Of a stretch of DNA of 64,000 nucleotides, positions 8,592 to 15,344 are shown one piece after another. Under the pieces are notes generated by a model. That model had not been told where the DNA came from, searched no databases, and saw only the letters and a program-made list of their open reading frames with translations. Where the stretch lies: assembly GCF_014647515.1 (NCBI RefSeq), contig NZ_BMPI01000041.1:1-64000 (forward strand), read 5' to 3'. Both the position numbers and the translations under genes were made by a program. This DNA is from Dactylosporangium sucinum. Lineage in GTDB: Bacteria; Actinomycetota; Actinomycetes; Mycobacteriales; Micromonosporaceae. Position 1 is the stretch's first letter. Each line of letters opens with the position of its first letter.

Positions 8592-8993
8592 ATGGAACGA
8601 CCCGAGCTGGTTGCGGAGGTCGACCGGGCCTGGACCCGGCCGGTGGTGCTCACGCCCGTCTTCGCCCTGATCTCCCTCGTGGGCGGGGCCCTGCCCTCCT
8701 TCTCGATGCGCGCCAACCTGCTCGTGCTCGGCGCCGGCGGCGCGCTCGCGTGGCTCGGCCTGTCGACCGCCGTCCAGCGGCGCCCAACCCCGGCCCGGCT
8801 GCCCCGCGCGGCGGCCTGGTGGCTGGTGCCGCTGTTGCTGTTCGGCGCGGTCGAGGGCGTCACGTTCCTGATCGGCACGGACGCCTATCCGACGCTGTCC
8901 CGGCTGGCCGATCCGGTGCTGGAGCACTATCTCGCCCGAGCCGCCGCGTATTTCGGCTGGCTGTGGGCGTTCTGGGCGATGGTGCGCCGATGA
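8592..8993 (+). CDS. hypothetical integral membrane protein
   Basis: 133-residue hydrophobic protein with about three to four predicted membrane helices (residues about 18-38, 43-60, 77-95 and a C-terminal Trp/Tyr-rich helix). I recognise no catalytic motif. Start ATG 8592 (MERPELVAEV). It overlaps the next small membrane gene by 4 nt (ATGA), so the two are co-translated and possibly interact. Confidence 0.65.
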   Translation: MERPELVAEVDRAWTRPVVLTPVFALISLVGGALPSFSMRANLLVLGAGGALAWLGLSTAVQRRPTPARLPRAAAWWLVPLLLFGAVEGVTFLIGTDAYPTLSRLADPVLEHYLARAAAYFGWLWAFWAMVRR

Positions 8994-9208
8994 CGACGGG
9001 GCAGGTGTTCATCGCCGCGTTGTTCGCGGTCGCGCTTGGGCTCTTCGGCGTGGTCGAGATCGTCGCCCGCCGGGAGGGCTCCAAGGTGCCGACGCTCGGC
9101 GAGGTCTGCGGGGTCGTCATGCGCTACCGCGTGGGCCCGCTGCCGGTCGGCCGGATCGCGATGTTCGGCTTCTGGTGGTGGCTGGGGTGGCACTTCCTGG
9201 CGCGCTGA
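8990..9208 (+). CDS. small membrane protein (possibly DUF6186)
   Basis: 72-residue protein with an N-terminal membrane helix (FIAALFAVALGLFGVVEIVA), a cytoplasmic loop REGSKVPTLGEVCGVVMRY, and a C-terminal Trp-rich helix ending FGFWWWLGWHFLAR. The pattern resembles a small actinobacterial membrane family I associate with DUF6186, but this name is tentative. It is coupled to the preceding gene by an ATGA overlap. Its stop codon lies inside the first unit of the 13-bp repeat array that follows. Confidence 0.6.
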   Translation: MTTGQVFIAALFAVALGLFGVVEIVARREGSKVPTLGEVCGVVMRYRVGPLPVGRIAMFGFWWWLGWHFLAR

Positions 9209-9351
9209 CGCGGCGGGCTGAGCGCGCTGACGCGGCGGGCTGACGCGGCGGGCTGACGCGCGGCGCTGACGCGGCGGGCTGACGCGCGGCGCTGACGCGG
9301 CGGGCTGACGCGCGGCGCTGACGCGCGGCGCTGAGCGTGCTGACGCGGGCC
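9204..9351. repeat. 13-bp tandem repeat array (GCTGACGCG units)
   Basis: Nine 13-bp units plus two 9-bp units in tandem. Two unit variants alternate: GCTGACGCGGCGG and GCTGACGCGCGGC. The shorter GCTGAGCGC/T units stand at 9217-9225 and 9330-9338, close to each end. A decayed unit closes the array. The first unit contains the stop codon of the upstream membrane gene. There is no coding potential of its own, and it lacks the unit/spacer structure of CRISPR. Confidence 0.85.
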
Positions 9352-9380
9352 CGCGAGGGTGATGATCGCCCGCTGAGCTG

Positions 9381-9447
9381 GGAATTTGACATTCCAAATT
9401 CCGGGATAACGTCGCACATGCTGGACCTGAACGATAACTTAGTTGTC
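9381..9447 (+). promoter_or_regulatory. AT-rich promoter with two palindromes
   Basis: An abrupt AT-rich patch. GGAATTTG (9381-9388) and CAAATTCC (9395-9402) form a perfect 8-bp inverted repeat with a 6-bp spacer, overlapping a TTGACA at 9386-9391. A second palindrome, GATAACT-T-AGTTGTC (9433-9447, one mismatch), contains TAACTT, which ends 7 nt before ATG 9448. This fits a leaderless promoter with one or two operators; the second palindrome resembles MarR-type sites, which is inference. Confidence 0.5.
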
Positions 9448-9498
9448 ATGCGCACAGTACGAATTCTTCGCTGCCCGTCCCGGGGCAACCGCTTCTAG
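9448..9498 (+). CDS. possible 16-codon leaderless small ORF
   Basis: Short frame MRTVRILRCPSRGNRF beginning 7 nt after a TAACTT -10-like hexamer. It can be extended in frame to ATG 9418 (26 residues). It is rich in Arg and has one Cys, and could be a regulatory leader peptide or small protein. Nothing else supports it. Confidence 0.3.
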   Translation: MRTVRILRCPSRGNRF

Positions 9499-9560
9499 AC
9501 AGCGGACCCGGTGGCGGGGAAACGGCCCATGACCAGCCGCCGGAAGCGAGGAAACCCCCA

Positions 9561-9704
9561 GTGCGCACCAATCACGTCGTCAGGCCGACACCACCCTGGT
9601 CGGTCTCCTTCGCGTGCGCTCGCGTGGTTGCCGGCGACCCCGGCAGAACCGTCCACACGCATTCCACCAGCACCGCGTCACGAGGAGACACCGATCATGC
9701 CTGA
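9561..9704 (+). CDS. possible 47-residue small protein
   Basis: GTG 9561 is preceded by GAGGAA at 9548-9553 (7-nt spacing). The frame encodes 47 residues beginning MRTNHVVRPTPPWSVSFAC, rich in Ser, Thr, His and Pro in its second half. Its stop overlaps the next tiny ORF by 8 nt, a translational-coupling arrangement. Codon pattern alone is not decisive at this length and I do not recognise it. Confidence 0.35.
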   Translation: MRTNHVVRPTPPWSVSFACARVVAGDPGRTVHTHSTSTASRGDTDHA

Positions 9705-9801
9705 CCAGCCGAAGCCGCAGCCCAAGCCGCAGGAGCAGACCCCCGACACGCGTGAGCGCGCCCGCGCCGCGCTGCAGATGTCGATGGACCGCCGCGGCTG
9801 A
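9697..9801 (+). CDS. 34-residue Pro/Gln/Lys-rich small protein
   Basis: ATG 9697 follows GAGGAG (9682-9687) at 9-nt spacing. The 34-residue product starts MPDQPKPQPKPQEQTPDT, then forms a probable helix (RERARAALQMSMDRRG). It ends 14 nt before a very strong hairpin, consistent with the last gene of a short transcript. Function unknown; the good ribosome site and terminator make it the best-supported of the three tiny ORFs here. Confidence 0.5.
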   Translation: MPDQPKPQPKPQEQTPDTRERARAALQMSMDRRG

Positions 9802-9815
9802 GCAGCCGCCGCCGA

Positions 9816-9870
9816 CACAACCTCCGGGAAACCGTGACGCCAATGACGTCAAGGTTTCCCGGAGGTTGTG
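9816..9870. terminator. long perfect hairpin, probable terminator
   Basis: 18-bp perfect stem (9816-9833 with 9853-9870) extended by a further 5 bp (9835-9839 with 9847-9851) after one mismatch, with a 7-nt loop. There is no U-tract, as is common for actinobacterial hairpin terminators. It separates the small-ORF island from the MATE gene. Confidence 0.75.
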
Positions 9871-9902
9871 CCGTGTAAGTGGCCTTCCGGAGCCACTCTC
9901 CT

Positions 9903-9908
9903 TACGCT
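9903..9908 (+). promoter_or_regulatory. -10 hexamer TACGCT for MATE gene
   Basis: TACGCT ends 7 nt before GTG 9916; no Shine-Dalgarno is present, so a leaderless mRNA is likely. This decides the start at 9916. Confidence 0.5.
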
Positions 9909-9915
9909 GGCAGCC

Positions 9916-11238
9916 GTGAGCGTGACCGCGACGAATCCCGCGACCATGCGCCGGGTGGCCGCCCTGGCCCTGCCGGCCCTGGTCGTGCTGGCCGCCGAGC
10001 CGCTGTACGTCCTGGTCGACACCGCCGTCGTCGGCCACCTCGGCCGCACCCAGCTCGCCGGCCTCGCCATCGGCGGCTCGGTGATGTCCTTCGCCGTCTG
10101 GCTCGGCACGGTGCTCGCGTACGGCACGACCGGGCGGGCCGCCCGCCGGTTCGGCGCCGGCCAGCGCGCCGCCGCCGTCGAGGAGGGCGTGCAGGCCTCC
10201 TGGCTCGCCCTGGCCGGCGGCCTGGTGATCCTGCTGGTGCTGGAGGCGGTCGCCGGTCCGCTCACGCGGGCGCTCGCCGGCGGCGCCGGCCCGGTCGCCA
10301 CCAACGCCGAGCACTGGCTGCGCGTCGCGGCGCTCGGCGCCCCCGGCCTGATGCTCGGCACGGCCGGCAACGGCTGGATGCGCGGCGTCCAGGACACCCG
10401 CCGCCCGCTGTACTACGTGCTCGGCGCGAACGCCCTCTCCGCCGTCCTCTGCCCGGTGCTGGTCTACCCGGCCGGCCTCGGCCTGGTCGGCTCCGCCGTC
10501 GCGAACGTCGCCGCCCAGACCGTCGTCGGCGCGCTGTTCGTGCGCGCGCTGGTCACCGAGCGGGTGCCCCTGCGGCCGCAGCTCGCCGTCATCGGGCGGC
10601 AGGTCGCGCTCGGCCGCGACCTGCTGCTGCGCGGCGCCGCGTTCCAGGCCTGCTTCCTGTCGGCGTCGGCCGTCGCCGCCCGGTTCGGCGACGCCGCCCT
10701 GGCCGCCCACCAGATCGCCATCCAACTGTTCTTCTTCACCGCGCTCGCCCTCGACGCGGTGGCCATCGCCGCCCAGTCGCTCGTCGGCGCCGCGCTCGGC
10801 GGCGAGCGGGTGGACGAGGCCAAGCACCTGGCCCGCCGGATCAGCGTCGCCGGCCTGCTCTCCGGCCTCGGGTTCGCGGTGCTGGTGGCGGCCGCCCTGG
10901 CGGCGGTGCGTCCCTGGTTCGGGGCCGACGTCGAGGTGTACGGGCAGGCGCGGCCGGCCTGGTGGTTCTTCGTCGCCATGATGCCGGCGGCGGGCGTCGT
11001 GTTCGCGCTCGACGGCGTGTTCCTCGGCGCCGGCGACGTGCGGTACCTGCGCAACCTGACCCTGGTGTCCGCGCTCGGGGGCTTCCTGCCCGGCATCTGG
11101 CTGGCATACTTCTTCGAGCTCGGCCTGCGCGGGGTGTGGGCCGCGTTGACCCTGTTCATCGTGCTGCGCCTGGCCGGCCTGCTGTGGCGGCTGGCGGGCG
11201 ACGCCTGGGCCGTCGCAGGGGCCGACCGTGCTCACTGA
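9916..11238 (+). CDS. MATE family efflux transporter (DinF-like)
   Basis: Twelve-helix multidrug and toxic compound extrusion protein of 440 residues, exporting substrates by Na+ or H+ antiport. MATE features are clear: the N-terminal LALPALVVLAAEPLYVLVDTAVVGHLG, GLAIGGSVMSF, the mid-protein RFGDAALAAHQIAIQLF and the second-half LDGVFLGAGDVRYLRN. This is the DinF-like branch that lies between rbfA and truB in many actinobacteria. GTG 9916 is chosen over the open frame upstream because of the -10 hexamer. It overlaps the DUF3626 gene by 11 nt. Confidence 0.92.
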   Translation: MSVTATNPATMRRVAALALPALVVLAAEPLYVLVDTAVVGHLGRTQLAGLAIGGSVMSFAVWLGTVLAYGTTGRAARRFGAGQRAAAVEEGVQASWLALAGGLVILLVLEAVAGPLTRALAGGAGPVATNAEHWLRVAALGAPGLMLGTAGNGWMRGVQDTRRPLYYVLGANALSAVLCPVLVYPAGLGLVGSAVANVAAQTVVGALFVRALVTERVPLRPQLAVIGRQVALGRDLLLRGAAFQACFLSASAVAARFGDAALAAHQIAIQLFFFTALALDAVAIAAQSLVGAALGGERVDEAKHLARRISVAGLLSGLGFAVLVAAALAAVRPWFGADVEVYGQARPAWWFFVAMMPAAGVVFALDGVFLGAGDVRYLRNLTLVSALGGFLPGIWLAYFFELGLRGVWAALTLFIVLRLAGLLWRLAGDAWAVAGADRAH

Positions 11239-12148
11239 CGCGCAGCTGGCCGCGCTGGCCTTCGTCCGCGCCCGCGGCGGCGGGCGCTACGACACCGATG
11301 CCGCGATCACGATCAACTTCCATCCCGACCGTACCGCCGGCGACCGGACCGTCATCGAGGGCCTCCTCGCCGACGGGCGCTTCCGCAGCCAGTTCGAGAC
11401 GGGGATCTCCAACGGCGGCCTGACCGCGTACCCGGGCGGCGACCGCGACCGCTGGGAGGAGCGGATGTTCGGCGGTGCCTACCAGCGGCCGGGCGTGATG
11501 GCGATCGATCGGCCGAAGTACGGTGCGCTGAATGTCTTCCACCACCCCGACGGCGCCGCGCCGCGCTTCGGCTCGGCGTACCTGCGGTTGCGCCCCGCGG
11601 TGCTGGAGCGCGCCACCTACACCTTCGGCGACAGCTACCGCGATCCGGCCGAGTTCGGGACGATCGACGCTTTTTCGGCGGTACTGCATGGGCTGGAACG
11701 ACACTGGGGTGCCTCGGCGCTGACCGGTCCGCGGTCGCCACTACCCGGCCGGGCGCTCGACGACTACGTCGAGGCCCAGGTCCACGGCCCGGTCGACCTG
11801 GCGACGGACGTGTCGGCGCTGGTGCTCGACACCGCGTTCCGGGACACGGCGTGCGCGTCGGTGGCCGTTGCCGTCACGGCCCGATACGGCGTGCCGGTCG
11901 AGTGGCGGGACGGCTTCCGGATCGCGCCCGCCGACGTCCCGGAGGAGTTCCGCGGCCCCGAGGTCCCGCCGCTGGCCGTGCACCTGTGCTCGTTCTACGA
12001 GCGGGACCTGGTCGACGCGGAGTTGATCGGCCGCGCCGCGCGGGCGGTGGTCGCGACGCCGGGCGAGTGGGCCCGCTGGGGCACGCCGGCCGAGACGCTG
12101 ACGCTCCTCAAGTACCTCTGGCACGTCCTGGTCCAGCACGGTCACTAG
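11228..12148 (+). CDS. DUF3626 family protein
   Basis: 306-residue cytosolic protein resembling DUF3626, a family of unknown function. Features include ITINFHPDRTAGDRTVIEGL near residues 27-46, RSQFETGISNGGLTA, PKYGALNVFHHPDGAAPRFGSAYLRL near 97-122, and a C-terminal HLCSFYERDLVDAELIG. The conserved His, Asp and Glu in these motifs suggest an enzyme, but no reaction is established. GTG 11228 overlaps the MATE stop by 11 nt, so it is probably co-expressed with the transporter. Confidence 0.78.
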   Translation: MLTDAQLAALAFVRARGGGRYDTDAAITINFHPDRTAGDRTVIEGLLADGRFRSQFETGISNGGLTAYPGGDRDRWEERMFGGAYQRPGVMAIDRPKYGALNVFHHPDGAAPRFGSAYLRLRPAVLERATYTFGDSYRDPAEFGTIDAFSAVLHGLERHWGASALTGPRSPLPGRALDDYVEAQVHGPVDLATDVSALVLDTAFRDTACASVAVAVTARYGVPVEWRDGFRIAPADVPEEFRGPEVPPLAVHLCSFYERDLVDAELIGRAARAVVATPGEWARWGTPAETLTLLKYLWHVLVQHGH

Positions 12149-12151
12149 GCT
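12146..12151 (+). promoter_or_regulatory. -10 hexamer TAGGCT for truB
   Basis: TAGGCT, overlapping the DUF3626 stop codon, ends 8 nt before GTG 12160, predicting a leaderless truB transcript. Confidence 0.5.
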
Positions 12152-12159
12152 CTGTCGTC

Positions 12160-13050
12160 GTGGCGAACAAGGTGGCGACGCAGGGCGGCCTGGTGATCGT
12201 GGACAAGCCGGGCGGGATGACCTCGCACGACGTGGTGTCCCGGATGCGCCGGCTGGCCCGCACGCGGCGGGTCGGTCACGGCGGCACGCTCGACCCGATG
12301 GCGACCGGCGTGCTCGTCGTCGGCGTGGAGAAGGCGACGCGCCTGCTCACCTACGTCATCGGCAGCACCAAGGAGTACCGCGCGACGATCCGCCTCGGCC
12401 AGGCGACGGTCACCGACGACGCCGAGGGCGATGTCGTGTCCACTGTGGACGCGACGGGGATCACCGACGCCGACGTCCACGCCGGGCTGGCCCCGCTGCG
12501 GGGCGAGATCATGCAGGTGCCCAGCGCCGTCTCGGCCATCAAGATCAACGGAGTCCGGTCGTACCACCGGGTCCGCACCGGCGAGGAGGTCGCCCTGGAG
12601 GCCCGTCCGGTGACCGTCTCGCGGCTCGACGTCCTGGCGATCCGGCGCGCCGAGGCCGTGGTCGACGTGGACGTCGACGTGGCGTGCTCCTCGGGCACCT
12701 ACATTCGCGCGCTGGCCCGCGACCTGGGCGCCGCGCTCGGCGTCGGCGGCCACCTGACCGCGCTGCGCCGCACGGCCGTGGGCGCGTTCACGCTGGCCGA
12801 GGCCTTTTCGCTGGAGGAGCTGGCGGCGCTGGACGACCCGGTGACGATGCCGCTGCCGGCGGCGGTGGCCCGCTCGTTCCCGCGCCGGGACGCCACCGAG
12901 GCGGAGGCGAAGGTCCTGTCGCACGGCGGGCCGCTGCCGGCGGTGGGCATCGCCGGGGCGTATGCGGTGTTCGCCCCGGACGGCACCGTGCTGGCGATCG
13001 TGTCGGAACGCGAGGGCAGGGCCCGCCCGGAGATCGTCCTCGTCCCGTAA
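12160..13050 (+). CDS. truB: tRNA pseudouridine(55) synthase TruB
   Basis: TruB converts uridine 55 in the T-loop of tRNAs to pseudouridine. The 296-residue protein has GLVIVDKPGGMTSHDVV near residues 10-26, the catalytic loop GHGGTLDPMATGVL with Asp45 as nucleophile, YRATIRLGQATVTDDAEG, the VPSAVSAIKINGVRSY segment and CSSGTYIRALARDLG. A C-terminal PUA-like region follows. GTG 12160 is supported by the TAGGCT hexamer upstream. The gene is followed by a long inverted repeat that separates it from the convergent HAD gene. Confidence 0.96.
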   Translation: MANKVATQGGLVIVDKPGGMTSHDVVSRMRRLARTRRVGHGGTLDPMATGVLVVGVEKATRLLTYVIGSTKEYRATIRLGQATVTDDAEGDVVSTVDATGITDADVHAGLAPLRGEIMQVPSAVSAIKINGVRSYHRVRTGEEVALEARPVTVSRLDVLAIRRAEAVVDVDVDVACSSGTYIRALARDLGAALGVGGHLTALRRTAVGAFTLAEAFSLEELAALDDPVTMPLPAAVARSFPRRDATEAEAKVLSHGGPLPAVGIAGAYAVFAPDGTVLAIVSEREGRARPEIVLVP

Positions 13051-13063
13051 CACCCCTCCCACT

Positions 13064-13145
13064 CGCGTCGATCTTGCAGTTGTGGTGCCTGACAAACCCG
13101 GACATCGTGGGAGTGTCCTGGCACCACAACTGCAAGATCGACGCG
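13064..13145. repeat. 26-bp perfect inverted repeat with 30-nt spacer
   Basis: Arms 13064-13089 and 13120-13145 are exact reverse complements over 26 bp; they contain GATCTTGCAGTTGTGG and its complement. The 30-nt centre is itself partly complementary. It lies between the convergent truB and HAD genes, where it would act as a bidirectional terminator. The unusual AT-containing arm sequence, unlike neighbouring DNA, suggests a dispersed mobile palindrome rather than a locally evolved terminator. Confidence 0.9.
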
Positions 13146-13146
13146 G

Positions 13147-13794
13147 TTATGACGGGACGCGCACGGAGAGTTTGCCGTTCGCCGGGCTTAGCAGGGCGTG
13201 CAGGGCCGGTAGGTCGGGGACGTCGAAGTCGGCGCCCGGGACCCCGCGCAGGCCGGCGACCAGGCTGCCGGCGGACCTGCCCGCCAGTACACCTGCCGGA
13301 GCGTCCTCCACGACGAGCGTCGTGGCCGGGTCCACGCCCAGCTGGCCGGCCGCGGAAAGGTACCCCTCCGGGTGCGGCTTGGCCCGCTCGACCTCCGAGA
13401 TCGTGACCAGCACCGGCGGCGGGGCGATCCCGGCGGCCGCCAGCCGGACCAGCGCGAGCGGCCGGTCCGACGAGGTCACCACCGCCCACGGCACGCCCCA
13501 CTCGTCGAGCGCCCGCAGCAGGTCGTGGGCGCCGTGCGTGGCGACCACGCCGTCGACGTCGGCGCGCTCCAGGTCCAGCAGCGCGGCCGCGTCGGCGGCC
13601 TGCTCGTCGGGGCTGAGCCAGGGGGCCAGCTCGGGGATCGTCTCCCGGGCCGGTCGCCCGGGTGTGACCCGCATGACGTGGGCGTGGTCGACCCCGCGCA
13701 GGCGCGACCAGCGCAGCCAGGTTCGCGCCACGACCGCGTCGGAGTCGACGATCGTGCCGTCCATGTCGAAGAGCACCGCGGTGACATCCGCCAT
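13147..13794 (-). CDS. HAD superfamily phosphatase (beta-PGM/GPP-like)
   Basis: 215-residue HAD hydrolase probably acting on a small sugar or polyol phosphate. Motif I is LFDMDGTIVDSDAV at the N-terminus, with Asp nucleophile and second Asp near residues 10-12. Motif II VVTSSDRPLA is near 105, motif III Lys is in RAKPHPEGYLSAAGQL, and motif IV is VVEDAPAGVLAGRSAG. The helical cap lies between motifs I and II, as in subfamily IA. ATG 13794 is the first start that preserves motif I. It is convergent with truB and divergent from ribF, with 34 nt between the two starts. Confidence 0.88.
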   Translation of the reverse strand: MADVTAVLFDMDGTIVDSDAVVARTWLRWSRLRGVDHAHVMRVTPGRPARETIPELAPWLSPDEQAADAAALLDLERADVDGVVATHGAHDLLRALDEWGVPWAVVTSSDRPLALVRLAAAGIAPPPVLVTISEVERAKPHPEGYLSAAGQLGVDPATTLVVEDAPAGVLAGRSAGSLVAGLRGVPGADFDVPDLPALHALLSPANGKLSVRVPS

Positions 13795-13815
13795 GGGCGG
13801 ATCATGCCCCGGCGC

Positions 13816-13821
13816 TAGGCT
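13816..13821 (+). promoter_or_regulatory. -10 hexamer TAGGCT for ribF
   Basis: TAGGCT ends 7 nt before ATG 13829, consistent with a leaderless ribF mRNA. Confidence 0.5.
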
Positions 13822-13828
13822 CGGTGGC

Positions 13829-14761
13829 ATGCAGCGGTGGCGGGGAACACAGGCGGCGCCCGGCGGGTGGGGCCGCGCGGTCGCGACGATCGGCGTCTTC
13901 GACGGCGTGCACCGGGGGCACCAGCAGATCATCGGGCACACCGTGAAGCGGGCCGGTGAGCTGGGCGTCCAGTCGGTCGTGATCACGTTCGACCCGCATC
14001 CGTCGGAGGTCGTCCGGCCGGGGTCGCACCCGGCGGTGCTGACCGAGCCGGCCCGCAAGGCCGAGCTGATCGAGGCGCTCGGCGTCGACGTGCTCTGCGT
14101 CATTCCTTTCACGGTGGAGTACAGCAGGCTGTCGCCCGAGGCGTTCGTCCACGACGCGCTGGTCGAGCACCTGCACACGGCCCTGATCGTGGTCGGGGAG
14201 AACTTCCGGTTCGGTCACAAGGCGGCCGGCGACGTGGACCTGCTGCGCCGGCTCGGGCGGACCTTCGGCTTCGGGGTCGAGGGAGCGCCGCTCGTGGCGG
14301 ACGAGGGCACGGTGTTCTCCTCGACGTACATCCGCGCCTGCGTCGACGCCGGGGACGTCGTGGCGGCCTCCCGCGCGCTCGGCCGGCCGCACCGGCTGGA
14401 GGGCGTGGTGGTGCGGGGCGACCAGCGCGGCCGCGAGCTGGGCTTCCCGACCGCCAACCTGCTCACCCCGCCCAACGCGGCGGTCCCGGCCGACGGCATC
14501 TACGCGGCCTGGCTGGTGCGCGACCGCAGCCCCGAGCCGCTCCCGGCCTCCGTGTCGATCGGCACAAACCCGACATTTGCCGGAAAAGAGCGGCGGGTTG
14601 AGGCGTTCGTCCTCGATTTCCAGGGCGATCTTTACGGCGAACGGGTGAGCCTGGATTTCGTCGCCCGGCTGCGGGAACAGCGCACCTACAGCGCCATCGA
14701 GCCGCTTGTCGCGCAGATCCGGGAGGACGTCGAGCAGACCAGACAGGTGCTCGGGAAGTAG
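13829..14761 (+). CDS. ribF: bifunctional riboflavin kinase / FAD synthetase RibF
   Basis: Makes FMN from riboflavin and then FAD from FMN. The 310-residue protein has an N-terminal adenylyltransferase domain with TIGVFDGVHRGHQQII near residues 19-34, TFDPHPSEVV, and the FRFGHKAAGD motif. The C-terminal riboflavin kinase domain contains GVVVRGDQRGRELGFPTANL, SIGTNPTF and VEAFVLDFQGDLYGE. ATG 13829 follows a TAGGCT hexamer by 7 nt. The gene precedes rpsO, the usual truB-ribF-rpsO order. Confidence 0.96.
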   Translation: MQRWRGTQAAPGGWGRAVATIGVFDGVHRGHQQIIGHTVKRAGELGVQSVVITFDPHPSEVVRPGSHPAVLTEPARKAELIEALGVDVLCVIPFTVEYSRLSPEAFVHDALVEHLHTALIVVGENFRFGHKAAGDVDLLRRLGRTFGFGVEGAPLVADEGTVFSSTYIRACVDAGDVVAASRALGRPHRLEGVVVRGDQRGRELGFPTANLLTPPNAAVPADGIYAAWLVRDRSPEPLPASVSIGTNPTFAGKERRVEAFVLDFQGDLYGERVSLDFVARLREQRTYSAIEPLVAQIREDVEQTRQVLGK

Positions 14762-14870
14762 GTCTGTTAGCCTTGAGTTCACGCCGGGTGACCGGCGGGG
14801 GTCAGGCTGCCTGCACGACGCCGCGGGTGCCTCGACTCATCTTTCCGCTGACCCAGTATTAAGGGAGAAC

Positions 14871-15140
14871 ATGGCGCTCGATTCTGCGCAGAAGACCGAG
14901 ATCATGACGAAGTACGCGACGGCCGAGGGTGACACCGGTTCGCCCGAGGTGCAGGTCGCGATGCTGACCAAGCGGATCGCGGATCTGACGGAACACCTCA
15001 AGCAGCACAAGCACGACCACCACAGCCGCCGCGGCCTGCTGCTGCTGGTCGGCCGCCGCCGCCGCCTGCTCAACTACCTGCAGCGCAGCGACATCGCCCG
15101 CTACCGCTCGTTGATCGAGCGGCTCGGCCTGCGGCGATAA
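14871..15140 (+). CDS. rpsO: 30S ribosomal protein S15
   Basis: 89-residue primary 16S rRNA-binding protein of the small subunit. The sequence is a complete S15: MALDSAQKTEIMTKYA, GDTGSPEVQVAMLTKRI, the KQHKHDHHSRRGLLLLVGRR RNA-binding segment and a C-terminal YRSLIERLGLRR. A good AAGGGAG stands 3-8 nt before ATG 14871. A hairpin follows, separating it from pnp. Confidence 0.98.
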   Translation: MALDSAQKTEIMTKYATAEGDTGSPEVQVAMLTKRIADLTEHLKQHKHDHHSRRGLLLLVGRRRRLLNYLQRSDIARYRSLIERLGLRR

Positions 15141-15150
15141 CGACGCACCG

Positions 15151-15184
15151 ACGGGGGAGTGGCGACAATTCGCCGCTCCCCCGT
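15151..15184 (+). terminator. hairpin between rpsO and pnp
   Basis: 15-bp stem (15151-15165 with 15170-15184, one G-U pair) and a 4-nt loop CAAT, without a U-tract. In other bacteria the rpsO-pnp intercistronic hairpin is both a terminator/attenuator and an RNase III processing site through which PNPase represses itself; the same is inferred here. Confidence 0.8.
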
Positions 15185-15344
15185 CCGGTAGTGACACACT
15201 GAAATGGAGTGCCCGGCCGAGCGAGTCGGCGCACCGGTCCTCGGTAGTGGCTTCCGGGCATCAGCCCCGTGAGCTTCGATCGAAGACCGGCCGCGGACAG
15301 CTCCGCCAGGGCGCACCTACGACCTGAAGGAGCATCGGAACAAC

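Noticed and set aside
9204..9351. Possible CRISPR array
   Set aside because: Units are 13 bp and contiguous with no unique spacers, and no cas gene is in the window.
12962..13828. In-frame N-terminal extension of ribF reaching back over the HAD gene
   Set aside because: It is antisense to the HAD phosphatase and crosses the palindrome; RibF homology begins at ATG 13829.
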